DNA of 64,000 bases from positions 18,047,501 to 18,111,500 of the forward strand of contig CM072892.1 of NCBI GenBank assembly GCA_037013685.1, given 5' to 3'. Within the stretch, counting starts at the first letter, position 1. The number at the start of each line of letters is the position of its first letter. A model generated the notes under the pieces. That model searched no databases. It saw nothing but the letters and a program-made list of their open reading frames with translations, and was not told where the DNA came from. Positions 24,611 through 35,900 of the stretch are shown in pieces. Both the position numbers and the translations under genes were made by a program. Origin of the DNA: Acridotheres tristis. Its lineage: Eukaryota > Chordata > Aves > Passeriformes > Sturnidae.

Positions 24611-27600
24611 CACATTACAGAGGGACATTTGTGTATGTAAATATACCAACAAAGGTGAAAACAAAAGCTTAAAAATGAGATCAATCCCTAGAGACAAATT
24701 ATCTTATTTCATAAAGATTCTTCAATTGTTTGCATTTACAAAACGTTAACGTGAATTTTCTTTTTTCAAACAAGCACAGCTTTGAAAGTTAAAGATAAGC
24801 ACTCAATTTCTTTGGCCTGTCTGGTGTTATTTAACTAGATTTCTCCCTCCACCTACTGTCTTCTTAATGTGATTTGGTAATTTCATGTCTCTGGAATGTC
24901 AGCAAGAGTAATAAAATAGCAATTTAAGAACATGTTAAAAGGCAATCTGAATGGTACTGTTCTTTTGAAGCTATTAAAATTAGGACTCACAGCAAGTCAT
25001 GATACTAGACAGCTCTGAAACTTCTATGCATAAAAAGAGTAGTTGTTTGGGCTCAGGGGACATGCTATAAAATGAGGTGCCAAATCAGAACTTACAGATT
25101 ATATCGTCTCATTACAGATTGTGCAATTCACCTTTTTGCACTCCTCTAAAAATTTTCCTCCCTATTACTAGTCTTCATCTCACCTTCATTTTTTTATAGC
25201 ACAGCTCTTATATTTTGTGATTCAGAAGTAAATATTACTGAAGATGGAGAAAACTTGCACAGTTCAGAGTTTTGCCATAACACCTAAAGACACGTGCTGA
25301 TTTCAAGCTTTGGATTTGCTTAAGTCGTTTCCCAGTCTTGAAAGACTGATATCCCTTGTTTTGTTTTGTTTGTTTCTTTTCTATTAGTATCCAGAAGGGA
25401 AAGTGAAATTATAGAGCAGGGGAAAAAAAAAAAACAGGAGAAGAAAGGCTATAATTAGGACCTTTCATCACTGAGAATCAGGTGAGGGGAAAAAAATAAT
25501 TCAAGAAATTAGATTTGTTAATGTGTGTCACTCCTTCTTCCACTCTGGAATCTTCAGCTGAGTAAGATTACTAAGAAATATGCGTTTCCTGCATAATTTG
25601 GCGAAATACTATTTCTCTGAATAATAAAAAAAAGTGTCCCTGAAAATAGATACTCTATCAGAACTTTATTGTAATTTGTTTTTTTGTGGTCACCTGTAAA
25701 AAATAATTGACATTTGAACAAAAGACTGTTGAAAGAAACTGGCTCCTTACCAAAGGCTGTAGCTTTAACCCAGGGGGCATTTTACATCAGAGACTACATA
25801 TCGCACTCTAGGAGGAGAACATATCACTTTTTTGTCTTGCCACCATCAAGTCATCAATCATGCACAGCACCTATCTTGTACAGCCATCATAGCTGGTGCA
25901 GCATCGTTTGTGTCTCTACCCTTGTTTCATAAACACACAGCCCTGAGTCAGCATCTGGATCAAAGAGTTAGAAGCCAAGGCACAGACATGACCTTAATAT
26001 AACTGGTGTGTGCTTCAGGTGTGGATTTAGGGAGGGTCCCAGTTTAAATGAAACTTAAAAGCAAGGGACAAGAGAGTCCCATCTTCCATAAGTTTTCTCA
26101 CATGGCTCTTCCCACCAGCTCTTCTTGTGCAGCCAGTTATATTTCTAAAGGAAGGAGAAAGGCCACATCATGCCCTGACAATGGTTGTTTGAGTTATATT
26201 GAGCTAGATAAGAATTACATCCTCATCAGATTCTCTTCCCAGCAGGCCACCCACTACCAGGGGAAAGGAGAATACATGACTCCTCATCATTTGACAGCCA
26301 CTAGCTACCCAAGTACCAATCTGTCCTCTTCAAATGGGTAGCTCATCCCCGTCTTCTAAAAAGAATGATGTCCTACTCCCTTTCAAGGCAAAAGGATATT
26401 GCTAGTAAACCAATACCTATAATTGTCATGTCACCAAATATCCCAGAATCATCCTTAGTAGTGAAAAAATGCATATACTCATGATATATTTGCAGGGTCC
26501 ATTGCTTCTTTCTCTTGACACTTGCCTATCTTCTCCAATTTTCTGTTTTTCAGAGATTGTTCTGAGGTGCAAAATCCACTGCAAATTGTGGTCTTGGGTG
26601 CCACCTTTCTATTAGAAGCTAAGTAGTTTTGAAAAAAAAATAAAGGCATGGACCAATGGAGATACTATAATCAGAGTGCTTATCAGCACTGAATCCTTAT
26701 GTCTAGATCTGAATGAGATTGTTCATCTTCTGGCCTGTGGAGATTTAATGCTGCATGTATTGGAAGAGTTGTGAAATATTGTCCCACAGGGAAGCATCTG
26801 GCAATGATGTCCTGTTTAATTTTGTTTCCTTTATTTCTTTTCCTCCTCTGGATGATCAACTACTCATTAAAACTATTTTGTGCTACGCCAAATATTTTCT
26901 AAAGAAAACATTATGTCAAACAAGGAATGACCTTAGAATGAAGTTGAAAGTTTAAGTAGATTTCCAAGGGTTTGAAATGATGGGACAATGCAGATGAAAA
27001 AGGAGAAAGAGCAGGACCAGTAAAGCCATCATAGGCATTAGCTGGCTTATACATTGTAAGCAAGTCTTCTGATGGAAAGGTTACGTTAAATTCTAAACAA
27101 CAATTCCAACCAAGTAATTTTTTTTTCCACAAAAGATCCATTGTGTTGCATTCACAGTATGTGTAGCAGTTTTGAAATTTCTGCTACAGCAGTTGGTCTA
27201 ATTAAGTAGCAGCTGTGCTTGTGGCTGGGTATTGATGAGAAAGGTTGGGTATGGTTTAGGAAAGGTCTTCACTTCAGGAGAGGCAAATACAAATACTCAG
27301 ATTACTTTTTCTGGTTTTGATGGTCACACAGAATCTACAGGTCTGTATCAAGTATATAATAATGTCAGCTTTTCCTGCTGGCCATTGCCACTGCCCAACA
27401 GTGTGGGACCTACCCTGTGTGCAACTCTGAGATGAGGTCACAGGCTCTGCTTTTGAAATTTGTTTCTTGTTCCAAAGTCTACATCTGGTGATGTCATCTA
27501 GTGCCAAAGACAGCACACAAAGCACAAGTATGCATAAGACACCTGGCTCTCAGCTTTTTACAGTCCCTTGGAAACTGATGTGATCCAATTTGTCTTTTCT

Positions 27601-29445
27601 TGTGTCAGTGGCCAAGACACTGAAAGCTCACCCTGACTGATAAACCTGAAATTTTGGCACTGACCATAAAAGCTAGTAGCACACCAAATCTGGGCGATTG
27701 CTTTCCATCTACAAGTTCTATTATTTATAATTGTGATATATACAGCAAGCAACCCTTGAACCATGTCTTTTCTCGATGACATAGACATAGGAAGCTTTTA
27801 GTCCAAGTTTCAGCTGGCACTGACTACTGCTATAACCCTTTGGAAATATATAAACCCCCAAATTTTCAACAGTACCTTATCAATCCCCTCTGAGTTCCTG
27901 CCAGGGTGGCAAGCACAGTGCTAAAAATATTTGACATTTTCTCATATGAAGTTTCATGCACAGAGATGAAGGTAAGTGAAATGTCTCAGTGTTGATTTGT
28001 ATCTGACAGAAAGTTATGAAGGAAAGATATAGGAAAAGTGAGTTTGAGCTATAGCTGGCAGCATGCATGGAAGAGGAGGATCCAAGTAAGCAGTAGCTTT
28101 AAGAGTTATATACAGACTGAGCTAGGAGGGCAGACCAATATGTAAACTGGTGTAATAGGATGTCACAACACACATCTAATAGAATTTATGTCTTCATTAT
28201 GTCATGAAATAGGAAAATGTATAATGACTTTTCAAACTGTGCTGTTTCTGGACAGCCTTTCCAAATTGGTTCCGAGTTATAACCCATATTCTGAGGAGAA
28301 AAATCTTCTGAACTTAAATTTGATGAAGACATGCAAGTGAGAAGTCAGCAGGATTCTCTTTGCAGGTTCTTTCCATAAAATGAATGAGTTGCAATATTAT
28401 GTGTATACAGGAACGTCACTTTTCAACAATAAGAGAAAATTTAGTTAATTTAATTTTTTTAAACAAATTTTAATTTCTTTCTTAAATTTCATTTAAAAAA
28501 AAAGTAAATACACTTCTGCACTACTTTTTATTTAATAACACTTTTCATCCAGCAGTTTCAATAAACTTTACATAATCAAACCTTTGGAAATCCATATGCA
28601 CGAGACAACCAATTAAACTAATTGACAGGAGTATTAAAACGGACAATAGATATGTTTGTAAGAATGTTTTATTAAATAGATCCCCACTAATAGAGGCAAT
28701 TTTGCTTTCTTATTTTAATTGTTTTTGTGAAGCTTTGAAATGTATGAGTTTAAATAAATCTTACTCTTTTCAAGTAATGTAATTTTAATGAAGCTAAATA
28801 TAAAAGAAGTAGTATAAAATAAATATAATTTATTTTAGGACAGCTATGAAAAGAAGGCCTCATTTGATGATGTAAAATAAAAGGTCTTTCTCTGAATGCA
28901 ATTTGCAATTACATTTCCTTTTCTTGTTCTGTTTTTTTTACTTTTCTGATGTCCTTGTCTGCAGATGGATTTTATAAGCCTTTCAACTGACATACAAAGT
29001 CAATAAGCCACTCTTTTTATGAACTAAGACTCTCCATTCTCTAGCCCAGGTGTTTAGAAATATGTGACAGTGTACATTTTGAAGTGTAACTCATAATTTT
29101 GTATAAATGCTGGTTGATACTAATAGCATATTCAATTTTCTCTTACAACCTCTCTTATTTTCCTCAGTAGACCAATAGGCGAACCTACATATCTATAGCA
29201 ACATGAGCTTTGTCCTGTCCTGAAAATTCTACTTTCTTTAGTGCCATATCTGGTGAACTGCATGCAGAGATAACACCCATGGAGGGTGGAAAAGGAGAAA
29301 AGGAAGATGTACCAGGTCTACCTTATAGCTTAGTACTTTGACTAAGTTATCTTACAGCACAGAAAACGTTAATCAATTGATTTCAAATATCTTATGCCCA
29401 AAGGCTTCTTCTTTCTTTCATAAGTTTATCACCTCTCTCATTTTA
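24611..29445. other. Unique AT-rich non-coding DNA
   Basis: No gene or named repeat was recognised. Overlapping frames on both strands (for example 26048-26341 forward, 26911-27141 reverse, 27274-27525 reverse) are short and lack motifs. A 12-base A run lies near 25424-25435. The section 28430-28860 is extremely AT-rich, with many TTTAAA and TTAATT words. Confidence 0.6.
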
Positions 29446-29637
29446 GTGGTGAGAGCAGGAACATTATGTCACAGAGAGGTGGTGGATACCCCATCCATGG
29501 AAATATTCAAGGTCAGACTGGACAGGGCCCTGAACAGCCTGATCCAGTTGAAGTTGTCCCTGCTCATTGTAACACTTTGGGCTTTGGCTTAATGACCTTT
29601 AAAAAGTCACTTGCAACTCAAACTATTCTGATTCTCT
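29446..29637 (+). mobile_element. CR1 LINE 3' end
   Basis: A clear sense-strand CR1 terminus. In order it shows 'gtggtgagagcaggaac' (29446-29462), 'cagagaggtggtggatacc' (29472-29490), 'ccatccatggaaatattcaa' (29491-29510), 'ggtcagactggacagggccc' (29511-29530), 'cctgatccagttgaagttgt' (29538-29557), 'ccctgctcattg' and a final 'actcaaactattctgattct' (29616-29635), which corresponds to the CR1 tail before its ATTCTATG octamers. The frames at 29338-29592 and 29466-29744 merely read through this element. Confidence 0.92.
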
Positions 29638-30225
29638 TTATTCAGCAGAAATACAGTGTGTGGACTTTTGTCATAATTGAGTGTGGTGATTTTTCTACAA
29701 TCACTTCTTTATGTAGAAGAATATTGATACATCTTAGAAACTAAGGTAACTCCTTTAAATCTGTGTGTCTTCCAAATTCAAGAATTAAAAATGTGAGGCA
29801 ACTTCACATCCAGTGAGAGATTTCAACAAGTAGAGTTTGTTAGATGTGAAAGTCAACCACCCCTTACATGCCACAACTGTGACCCCACAAGCTCAGTCAT
29901 AGCTACTGCCTATGTGAATATTTGCACTGCTTAAAGTCTGCCACTTATTCCTTTGCATTAACCACACTGGTTGCCTGTCTGGGATCACATTAAACTCAGC
30001 TAAGCATAATATGCAAAGATAAAGTGACCCTGAAAAATCCCTTTTAAGTGCCCCTCCCTTCTCTCCTTCATTTTAATGTGGCTGCCATATGGTTCAGGGG
30101 CCATTATAAGCCCTGTGTTTATCTAGCCCTGCTGTAAATGTTTTATTTCTCCCAGGAAGATAAAAGAACTGTTCCCTTGTATTAAATGCAAAATTACCTT
30201 TTTTGATCATAAATACTCAGCTCAA
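29638..30225. other. Unique non-coding DNA, candidate conserved element
   Basis: No gene was seen. From about 29850 to 30200 the sequence is non-repetitive, has moderate G+C, and is rich in words resembling developmental enhancer sites: ATATGCAAAG octamer/SOX-like (30009-30018), CATTAACCACA (29956-29966) and CCATATGG (30085-30092, a CANNTG palindrome). It sits between a CR1 and a solo LTR without being interrupted itself. Conservation cannot be tested from one sequence. Confidence 0.35.
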
Positions 30226-30230
30226 AGAAT
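30226..30230. repeat. Left target-site duplication of the solo LTR (AGAAT)
   Basis: AGAAT directly precedes the TG start of the LTR, and an identical AGAAT directly follows its CA end (30828-30832). A 5 bp duplication is the footprint of retroviral integrase and fits ERVL or some ERV1 elements. The copy is still perfect. One further matching A on each side makes the exact length 5 or, less likely, 6. Confidence 0.8.
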
Positions 30231-30827
30231 TGTGCTGGTTTCAGCTGGGCTAGAGTTAATTTTCTTCATTCTGGCTGGAATGGGGCTATGGTTTGGATCT
30301 GTGCTGAACACAGGGTTAATAATACAGAGGTGTTTTGTTATGGCTGAGCAGGGATTGCACAGAGTCAGAGCTTTTCCTGCTTCTCCTACTTCCAGGTTAG
30401 CAAGGAAGTTGGGGATGCATGGGAGGTTGGGAGGAGACAGAGCCAGGACAGGTGACTCTGATTGACCAAAGGGATATTCCAGACCATATGATATCATACA
30501 TCAAGTGGGAGAGAGAAGGAGGAAGGAGGGGACATTTGGAATAATGGTGTTTGTCTTCCCAAATCACCATTGCACGTGATTGGGGTCTTCCTCTCCCAGA
30601 GATGGATGGAAACCTGCCTTCCATGGGAAGCAGTGAATTAATTCCTTGGTTTGCTTTGGTTGTGTGTGCAGCTTTTGCTTTTCTTTTAAACTTTTAAATG
30701 GTCTTTATCTCAACGCAGGACTTTTCCAGCTTTTACTCTTCTGATTCTCTCCCCGATTTCTCTGCTGGTGAGGGAATGAGTGAATGTCTGAAGAGTCTTG
30801 CCTGCTGGCTGAGGTTAAACAACAACA
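30231..30827 (+). mobile_element. Solo LTR of an avian endogenous retrovirus (597 bp)
   Basis: A complete LTR bounded by TG (TGTGCTGGTTTCAGCTGGGC, 30231-30250) and CA (GGTTAAACAACAACA, 30813-30827), flanked by perfect AGAAT repeats. The left end is the familiar start of an LTR family abundant in songbirds and other Neoaves. Internally it has 'gaccaaagggatattccaga' (30464-30483), the 'cttcccaaatcaccattgca' segment (30556-30575) and a U5-like 'ctttatctcaacgcagga' (30703-30720). No retroviral gene adjoins, so the provirus has been reduced by LTR-LTR recombination. The family as I remember it has a TATA-containing stretch after 'gatatcata'; here that stretch is shortened and no TATA box is seen, so promoter activity is doubtful. 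The small frames inside it (30222-30497, 30232-30465, 30397-30624, 30698-30934) are not genes. Confidence 0.92.
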
Positions 30828-30832
30828 AGAAT
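30828..30832. repeat. Right target-site duplication of the solo LTR (AGAAT)
   Basis: This is the partner of the AGAAT at 30226-30230 and marks the integration site unambiguously. Confidence 0.8.
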
Positions 30833-30850
30833 GAAGCCAGCAGCAATCCA

Positions 30851-30890
30851 AATGAGATTTTTTTTTCTCCTTTTTTTTTTTTTTCTTTTG
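30851..30890. repeat. T-rich low-complexity tract
   Basis: Two long T runs separated by CTCC, ending in CTTTTG, close to the right edge of the solo LTR. Frames crossing it on either strand give only Lys or Phe runs. Confidence 0.8.
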
Positions 30891-31805
30891 TGGCAGTGTG
30901 GGGCAAAACCACAATGAAAAGCACTGTTAAATAAGTAATGTTACTGTTTCGTATCAGTATGAAGCTACATTGATCAAATGCTCAGGTTCCAGAGCCAAAG
31001 GGGAGGTGGGAAATTAGATTCTAAGAATATTTTTTCTTTCTGTTGAGCTTGGATACATTTGGAGGGGACTTTTATATGAAGTAATAAACACATGCAAGTC
31101 ACTTATATCTGCAGAAATGTTATGCTGTATTGTATGAATTTATGGAAAGCAAAGCTTTAGCTCAAGGTATAAGAAAAGGGATTAGGAAATTGCCATCTTT
31201 CAAGTGTTTGCTTTAATTTGCATGCTCATTAACTATGTTATAGAATGGAAGGGCTTAATTACATCTTTTATAAAAACAACATCACTGACTCTTTAATTGC
31301 AATGACAGTTATTTTTTAAAAAAGTTGGTTAACTTACAGTGACAAATACATGATAAGATGAAGTTGTTATACTGCCAGAAAGACAACATAAAATGTTGAT
31401 ATGTGGCAGTACTGAAATAACCTGATTATTGTCTTTCTATGAAATAGATGAGAATTAATAGCATATCAAAGAAGGGAGTTAAATGATATTTTTCATCACA
31501 AACAGAGAATTGCTAAAATTATGCATTTTGTATGGATCACAAACCTTAAACTTTGCTGCTAAGTGAAAATTCATTAAACTAACATTACTAACATTGGAAT
31601 ATAAACAGTTTTATTAAAAGATATATAGACTATAAGTATGTAGGCGATAGAAATAACTCTTTGAAACAGGTCTGTAGAGCCATGATTCTTATTGCAGCAT
31701 CTCCATTTCTTGAAGTGCCTTTTAATGAAGCCTTTTGCAATGGTTTTGGAAGGCGTATTTAGAAAATGATATTTAAATTATGCCTACACTTTATATTTCC
31801 TAATA
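30891..31805. other. Unique AT-rich non-coding DNA
   Basis: No gene or repeat was recognised. It contains an intact octamer-like ATTTGCATGC near 31216-31225 (TTTAATTTGCATGCTCATTA context), isolated and of unknown significance. Confidence 0.55.
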
Positions 31806-32057
31806 TGACACCTGGAGTCTTATGTCCAATTTGGTATACAATGGTTTAGGACTATATAAAAAGTGACTAAAACCAATAAGAATTGCTAAAAGAAATTGGA
31901 TTTGCTCCTGATAAATTAAAAGATGAGGAATATTCAGCTTGAGAAAGCAGTTGGAAAATCAGAGGATCTGATATCCAAGCTATGTCATACAGGATAAATA
32001 ATAAAAGATCTAAAACTGAGAGAAGGAAAATGCAGGTTCATGATATGAATGTGGATA
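31806..32057 (+). mobile_element. Highly decayed old CR1 body fragment
   Basis: A sense-strand CR1 can be traced through scattered matches in the right order: 'acacctggagtcttatgtcc' (31808-31827, for '..cacctggagtactgtgtcc'), 'aatattcagcttgagaaag' (31929-31947, for 'gttcagcctggagaag'), 'cagaggatctgatatccaa' (31960-31978, for 'aggggatctcatcaatg') and 'ctaaaactgagagaaggaaa' (32010-32029) leading to 'gttcatgatatgaatgtgga' (32036-32055, for 'ggttccatctgaatatgagg'). The intervals are about right for CR1, with small deletions. Divergence is much greater than in the CR1 copies at 6.0, 29.4 and 59.2 kb, implying an older insertion. Each match alone is weak; their collinearity is the evidence. Confidence 0.6.
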
Positions 32058-32170
32058 TCGATGTGTTTGCAGTGGTATGGCTACAGGGTGACATCCATGA
32101 GAAGAGACCAGGGACTGCCCCACGACAGACACTGCTCCCATCAACCCACTGCAGTAGAGCATATCTGCCC
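32058..32170. mobile_element. Possible LTR fragment
   Basis: After the CR1 homology ends, a G+C-richer patch contains 'ccagggactgccccacgaca' (32109-32128) and 'gacactgctccc', which resemble a 'ccaggggctgcccca..ccagacacagcc' segment I associate with songbird ERV LTRs. Ends and target-site duplications are not identifiable. It could be a fragment inserted into, or recombined with, the adjacent CR1. Confidence 0.3.
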
Positions 32171-32930
32171 TGAATTACATTTGTAAGTGTGAAATACAAA
32201 TCCTACAAAGCCTTACCAGAATTTTGGAATGAACCAGTCAGGATGTGTTATGTAGCACTCACACATATCAATGCTCCAGTGATAGATCAGGTGCCTCACA
32301 ACATTCTGATGCAGCCATAGTCTATGCCTGTGTATCTGAATTTAGGGAGCTCAGAGAGGAAGAGAAACCCAAAATGGAGAAATGGGGATGTCACTGCAAT
32401 CTTCCACTTTGGGTTGCACTATGGGAGCACCATGCCCTTGCCTTGATTAAGAGCTGAGAAACTGCACACAGTGAGGTGTGATGGTGCAAACAGGGGGTTT
32501 TACTGGCAGACATAGACATCTGTCTCTGTAGACATCTGGCTATAAACTCCCCAGGAACTGGAAGGAGCATTGTTAGGCAGATATCCTCTGGCCTGCAGAA
32601 GAGGACAGGTGTATGTCAAGCTACTGCACAGACCAGGTCTGACAGTCCCATGTCTGCCCCAGTGCTATTTGGTGTTCCCTCAACCACAAGCTCTTGTCCC
32701 TGCTCCTGGCACTTGTCTTTGCAGCTGATCTTAGCCACTGCTTAATACAGGCACATATTTTCCTCCATGTGTGTCCTTGCTGATTGTCAGCTGCTGAACC
32801 ATTAAATGGTATTAAAAACAAAAGAGTAATGAGCTTTTTCTTTCCCACCTGAGACCTTTGTCTCAGAAACTGGTGATTTATTTTCTTAGCCGTTGGTAAT
32901 TTTTTCATGATGCCTGACATGTCATTATCT
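32171..32930. other. Moderate-G+C non-coding stretch, nature unknown
   Basis: This section is less AT-rich than what follows and may include repeat-derived DNA continuing from the patch on its left, but no family is recognisable. Frames at 32245-32457 (forward, 70 codons) and 32621-32920 (reverse, 99 codons) have no motif. Confidence 0.4.
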
Positions 32931-35900
32931 GTTATGCAATACTGTTTATTTTAGATTGAAAATAAATCATCCTGTGTACTTTTATACCTTGGCCTGCATC
33001 TATATTGTTGATAACTATTCCAGAAACATGTCCTTCTTCTATCTTATTTGCTTTCTTCAAAGTAACTTCAATTATGACTGAATTCTTCAGAGACATTTTG
33101 AGGGCAATATTTTTAAAATCTGTTTTGAGGTCATTATGCTTCAGCACTTCTCTATTTAGCAGCAACATATTTTATTTGTTGATGCAGACAATTTCTTTTT
33201 CTCCTATCTTCATGGAGCTGTATTCAGCTTCTCTCAGTGGCTGCTTCAGCTAAACATGGGCAGCAGTGCTGTGATGGGGGTCCAGCACTGGCCCTCGTGG
33301 CAAACTGCTGTGGATGGAAACAGACCATTTTAACACTGCTGCTCTTAGACAAAGATAACAAGCACATGCCAGCACATGTCAAGCAGTCCTTTACTTTTTA
33401 ATAATGCATGCATATGCTTCAGCTGTACAAATCTCTGGCCTTTACCTGACTGCAGAGACAGGATTCCAGTCTCCTGGATCTATACAATAAACAAATATAT
33501 GATCTTACTTGGATAAAGCCCCTTCTTTAGTGTGTGGTCTGCTTCTGAATCTAACTTTTCTTTCTAATATTTAAAATTTCTGACCATAAGTGGCCTGCAT
33601 ATCCTTCTGTTTACTGGTTTCACAGTATATTAATGCAAAAAAAATTATATTTCTCTCAGTAGAAATTGTTACTCCAAACTTTAATTATTTTCTTCAGTAG
33701 ATATAGCTCATGCACCACTTAGAGTAGTATTAAGTGCACATTGTTTAAGGTGCTTTAAATTATTAAGGAACTGCTCTTTCACAAAAATATTTCCTTTTCC
33801 TGTTTGTTATATGGCACCTGCAACTGTCTATAATAAATCTGTTAGGGCAGAAATCTGAAAGGAGTAGAAATATGCATAATAATTAAAGAATAAACAAAGT
33901 CTTTGCCCAGAAGATGCTAAAGTGTAAGTTATATGCAACAACAGATATGCAATGTAGAATATTCATATTTATGCATGGATCTTGCATCCTTTATTTCTTA
34001 GTTAGCATTAAAAAAATCACATTCAAATTCTTTCACATTTTATTGTGCTAATTTTACTACTGCAGTTGAGTTACCCCTTTGTACTGACATATGCAGAAAC
34101 ATGATAAGTCATGAATTTTACCAGTTGAATTTTGGTCATTAAAAAGCAGGAGAGAAAATAAATGGAAGATGCTATTTAAAATTTGAAAAAGAAGCCTATA
34201 TAACTATTAATTAAGTACTACTTCATCTTCTACTCTTTGACTATTTATATTTTACCTCGGATCTTATTATTAAATGAAATCAATTTGTCTGCAGATTGGG
34301 ATAAGGAATCAATGGCAAATAAGGAACCTATTTCATATTAAAAATTAAAATCTCAGAGGTGTCTGCAAATGTTTTTATACTTTTATACCATAATTAAAAA
34401 TGTATTACTTCAGGGTGAAAAATATCAGTTACATTGGATAAAGAAAAAAGTTGATCAAGCTTTTATGGAAAGAAAAGTGAAGGTAGAAGTGAAGGTGAAG
34501 TAGAATCCAATAGAAAAAATTTGCATGGCCATTCAGAGCAAAGAAGGAAAGAACAAGAGGAAACTTAGAAATAGAACAGACCTTTATTAGAGATAGAAGC
34601 CAGAGTGCTAATCTTAATATATTACATATTACATATTAATATATCAGGAAAGAAATATCATTCCACTCTTTTTTTTGTTTGTTTGTTTGTTTTTTTGTTT
34701 TTATTTTTAGTCATATAAAGGTGATTAACAGTATTAGTGTTTTAATTAACTGAGGCAACTTCAAATACCTACCAGTGGTACAGTTTAACTCACCAAGCCT
34801 GTGCCTAACTTATGTTGGTTATTGACAGAGAGCAGAGTATCTCCAAGCCAGCTCTATTTACTATTTGTTTTATACAAGCCTTCCAGAACATGCAAAGTGA
34901 TTTTCTCAATCTAATCTTGGGAGCATCCTGAAGAAGACAACCTATCATACTCAAAACCTGAGAATAAGTGTATCCTAAAGTTTACAGAATCTGAACAGTC
35001 TGAGCACTCACAAGGCTGGCCAGAAATAGAACCAAAGATAATAGTTTTTAAAAATTAAATATAATAAAGCATAGCATCATAATTAATGATAATCAACATG
35101 TGCTTTCTAAGGAATTGATAACGCATTCAATAATTCTAATTTCATGATGTGCTGGGTTACAAGTTAAAATTATGAAAATAGTTAGTTTTACTATAATTTT
35201 GGAACTCAATTTAGTACAGAGGTTTTTTTCTAAACTTATGTTACACTAGGACTAAAACATGTATTCAACTGAAACAATACAAGCTGTCTGAGGTGAAAAT
35301 AAGGACAGAAAGTCATACTAAACAGTGAACATAATACAATTATCCAAGTCAGACAAACTGTATTATTACATAACTGAAGCATGATCATATAACTAAAAGG
35401 TAAAATCCAGTAAATCCATTTCTTATGGCAATCTGTATCCTAGGAAGAAGTCACCTTAAACAGATTTTGTGCTCTGTTTGGCAAGAAAGCTGCAAATCCC
35501 GGGCAATACAGTAACTAAAATGTGCCAATACAAATCTTGTGTAAATCGTGGAGGTTCTGACTGAGACTGATCTAATTCTGTTTAGAGAATTTTGTGAAAA
35601 GTAGAAATATCTAATTATGAAATATCTTATTTTGACTCTCAGGCTTTTAAAGGATGATGAAACCTTCAGATGATACAGGAAGAAATTAAAAATTCTAGGG
35701 AAAAATTCTTGCAATGAAGTACTGCAAAGGAACGGTCTGCTCAATTAACAAAGAAGTTAGTTGATCAGACAGTAAATTTACATAACTGGGAAAATGTGTT
35801 AAACATAGTTACCTGCAGCTAAAAAACAACCCCACAGAAATTCACATACATGCAAAAAAATTACATTGCACACTATGCATTAAAAGTGTAAATATATGTT

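Noticed and set aside
30222..30934. Cluster of overlapping frames on both strands
   Set aside because: They lie inside the solo LTR and its T-rich flank and do not encode a viral or host protein.
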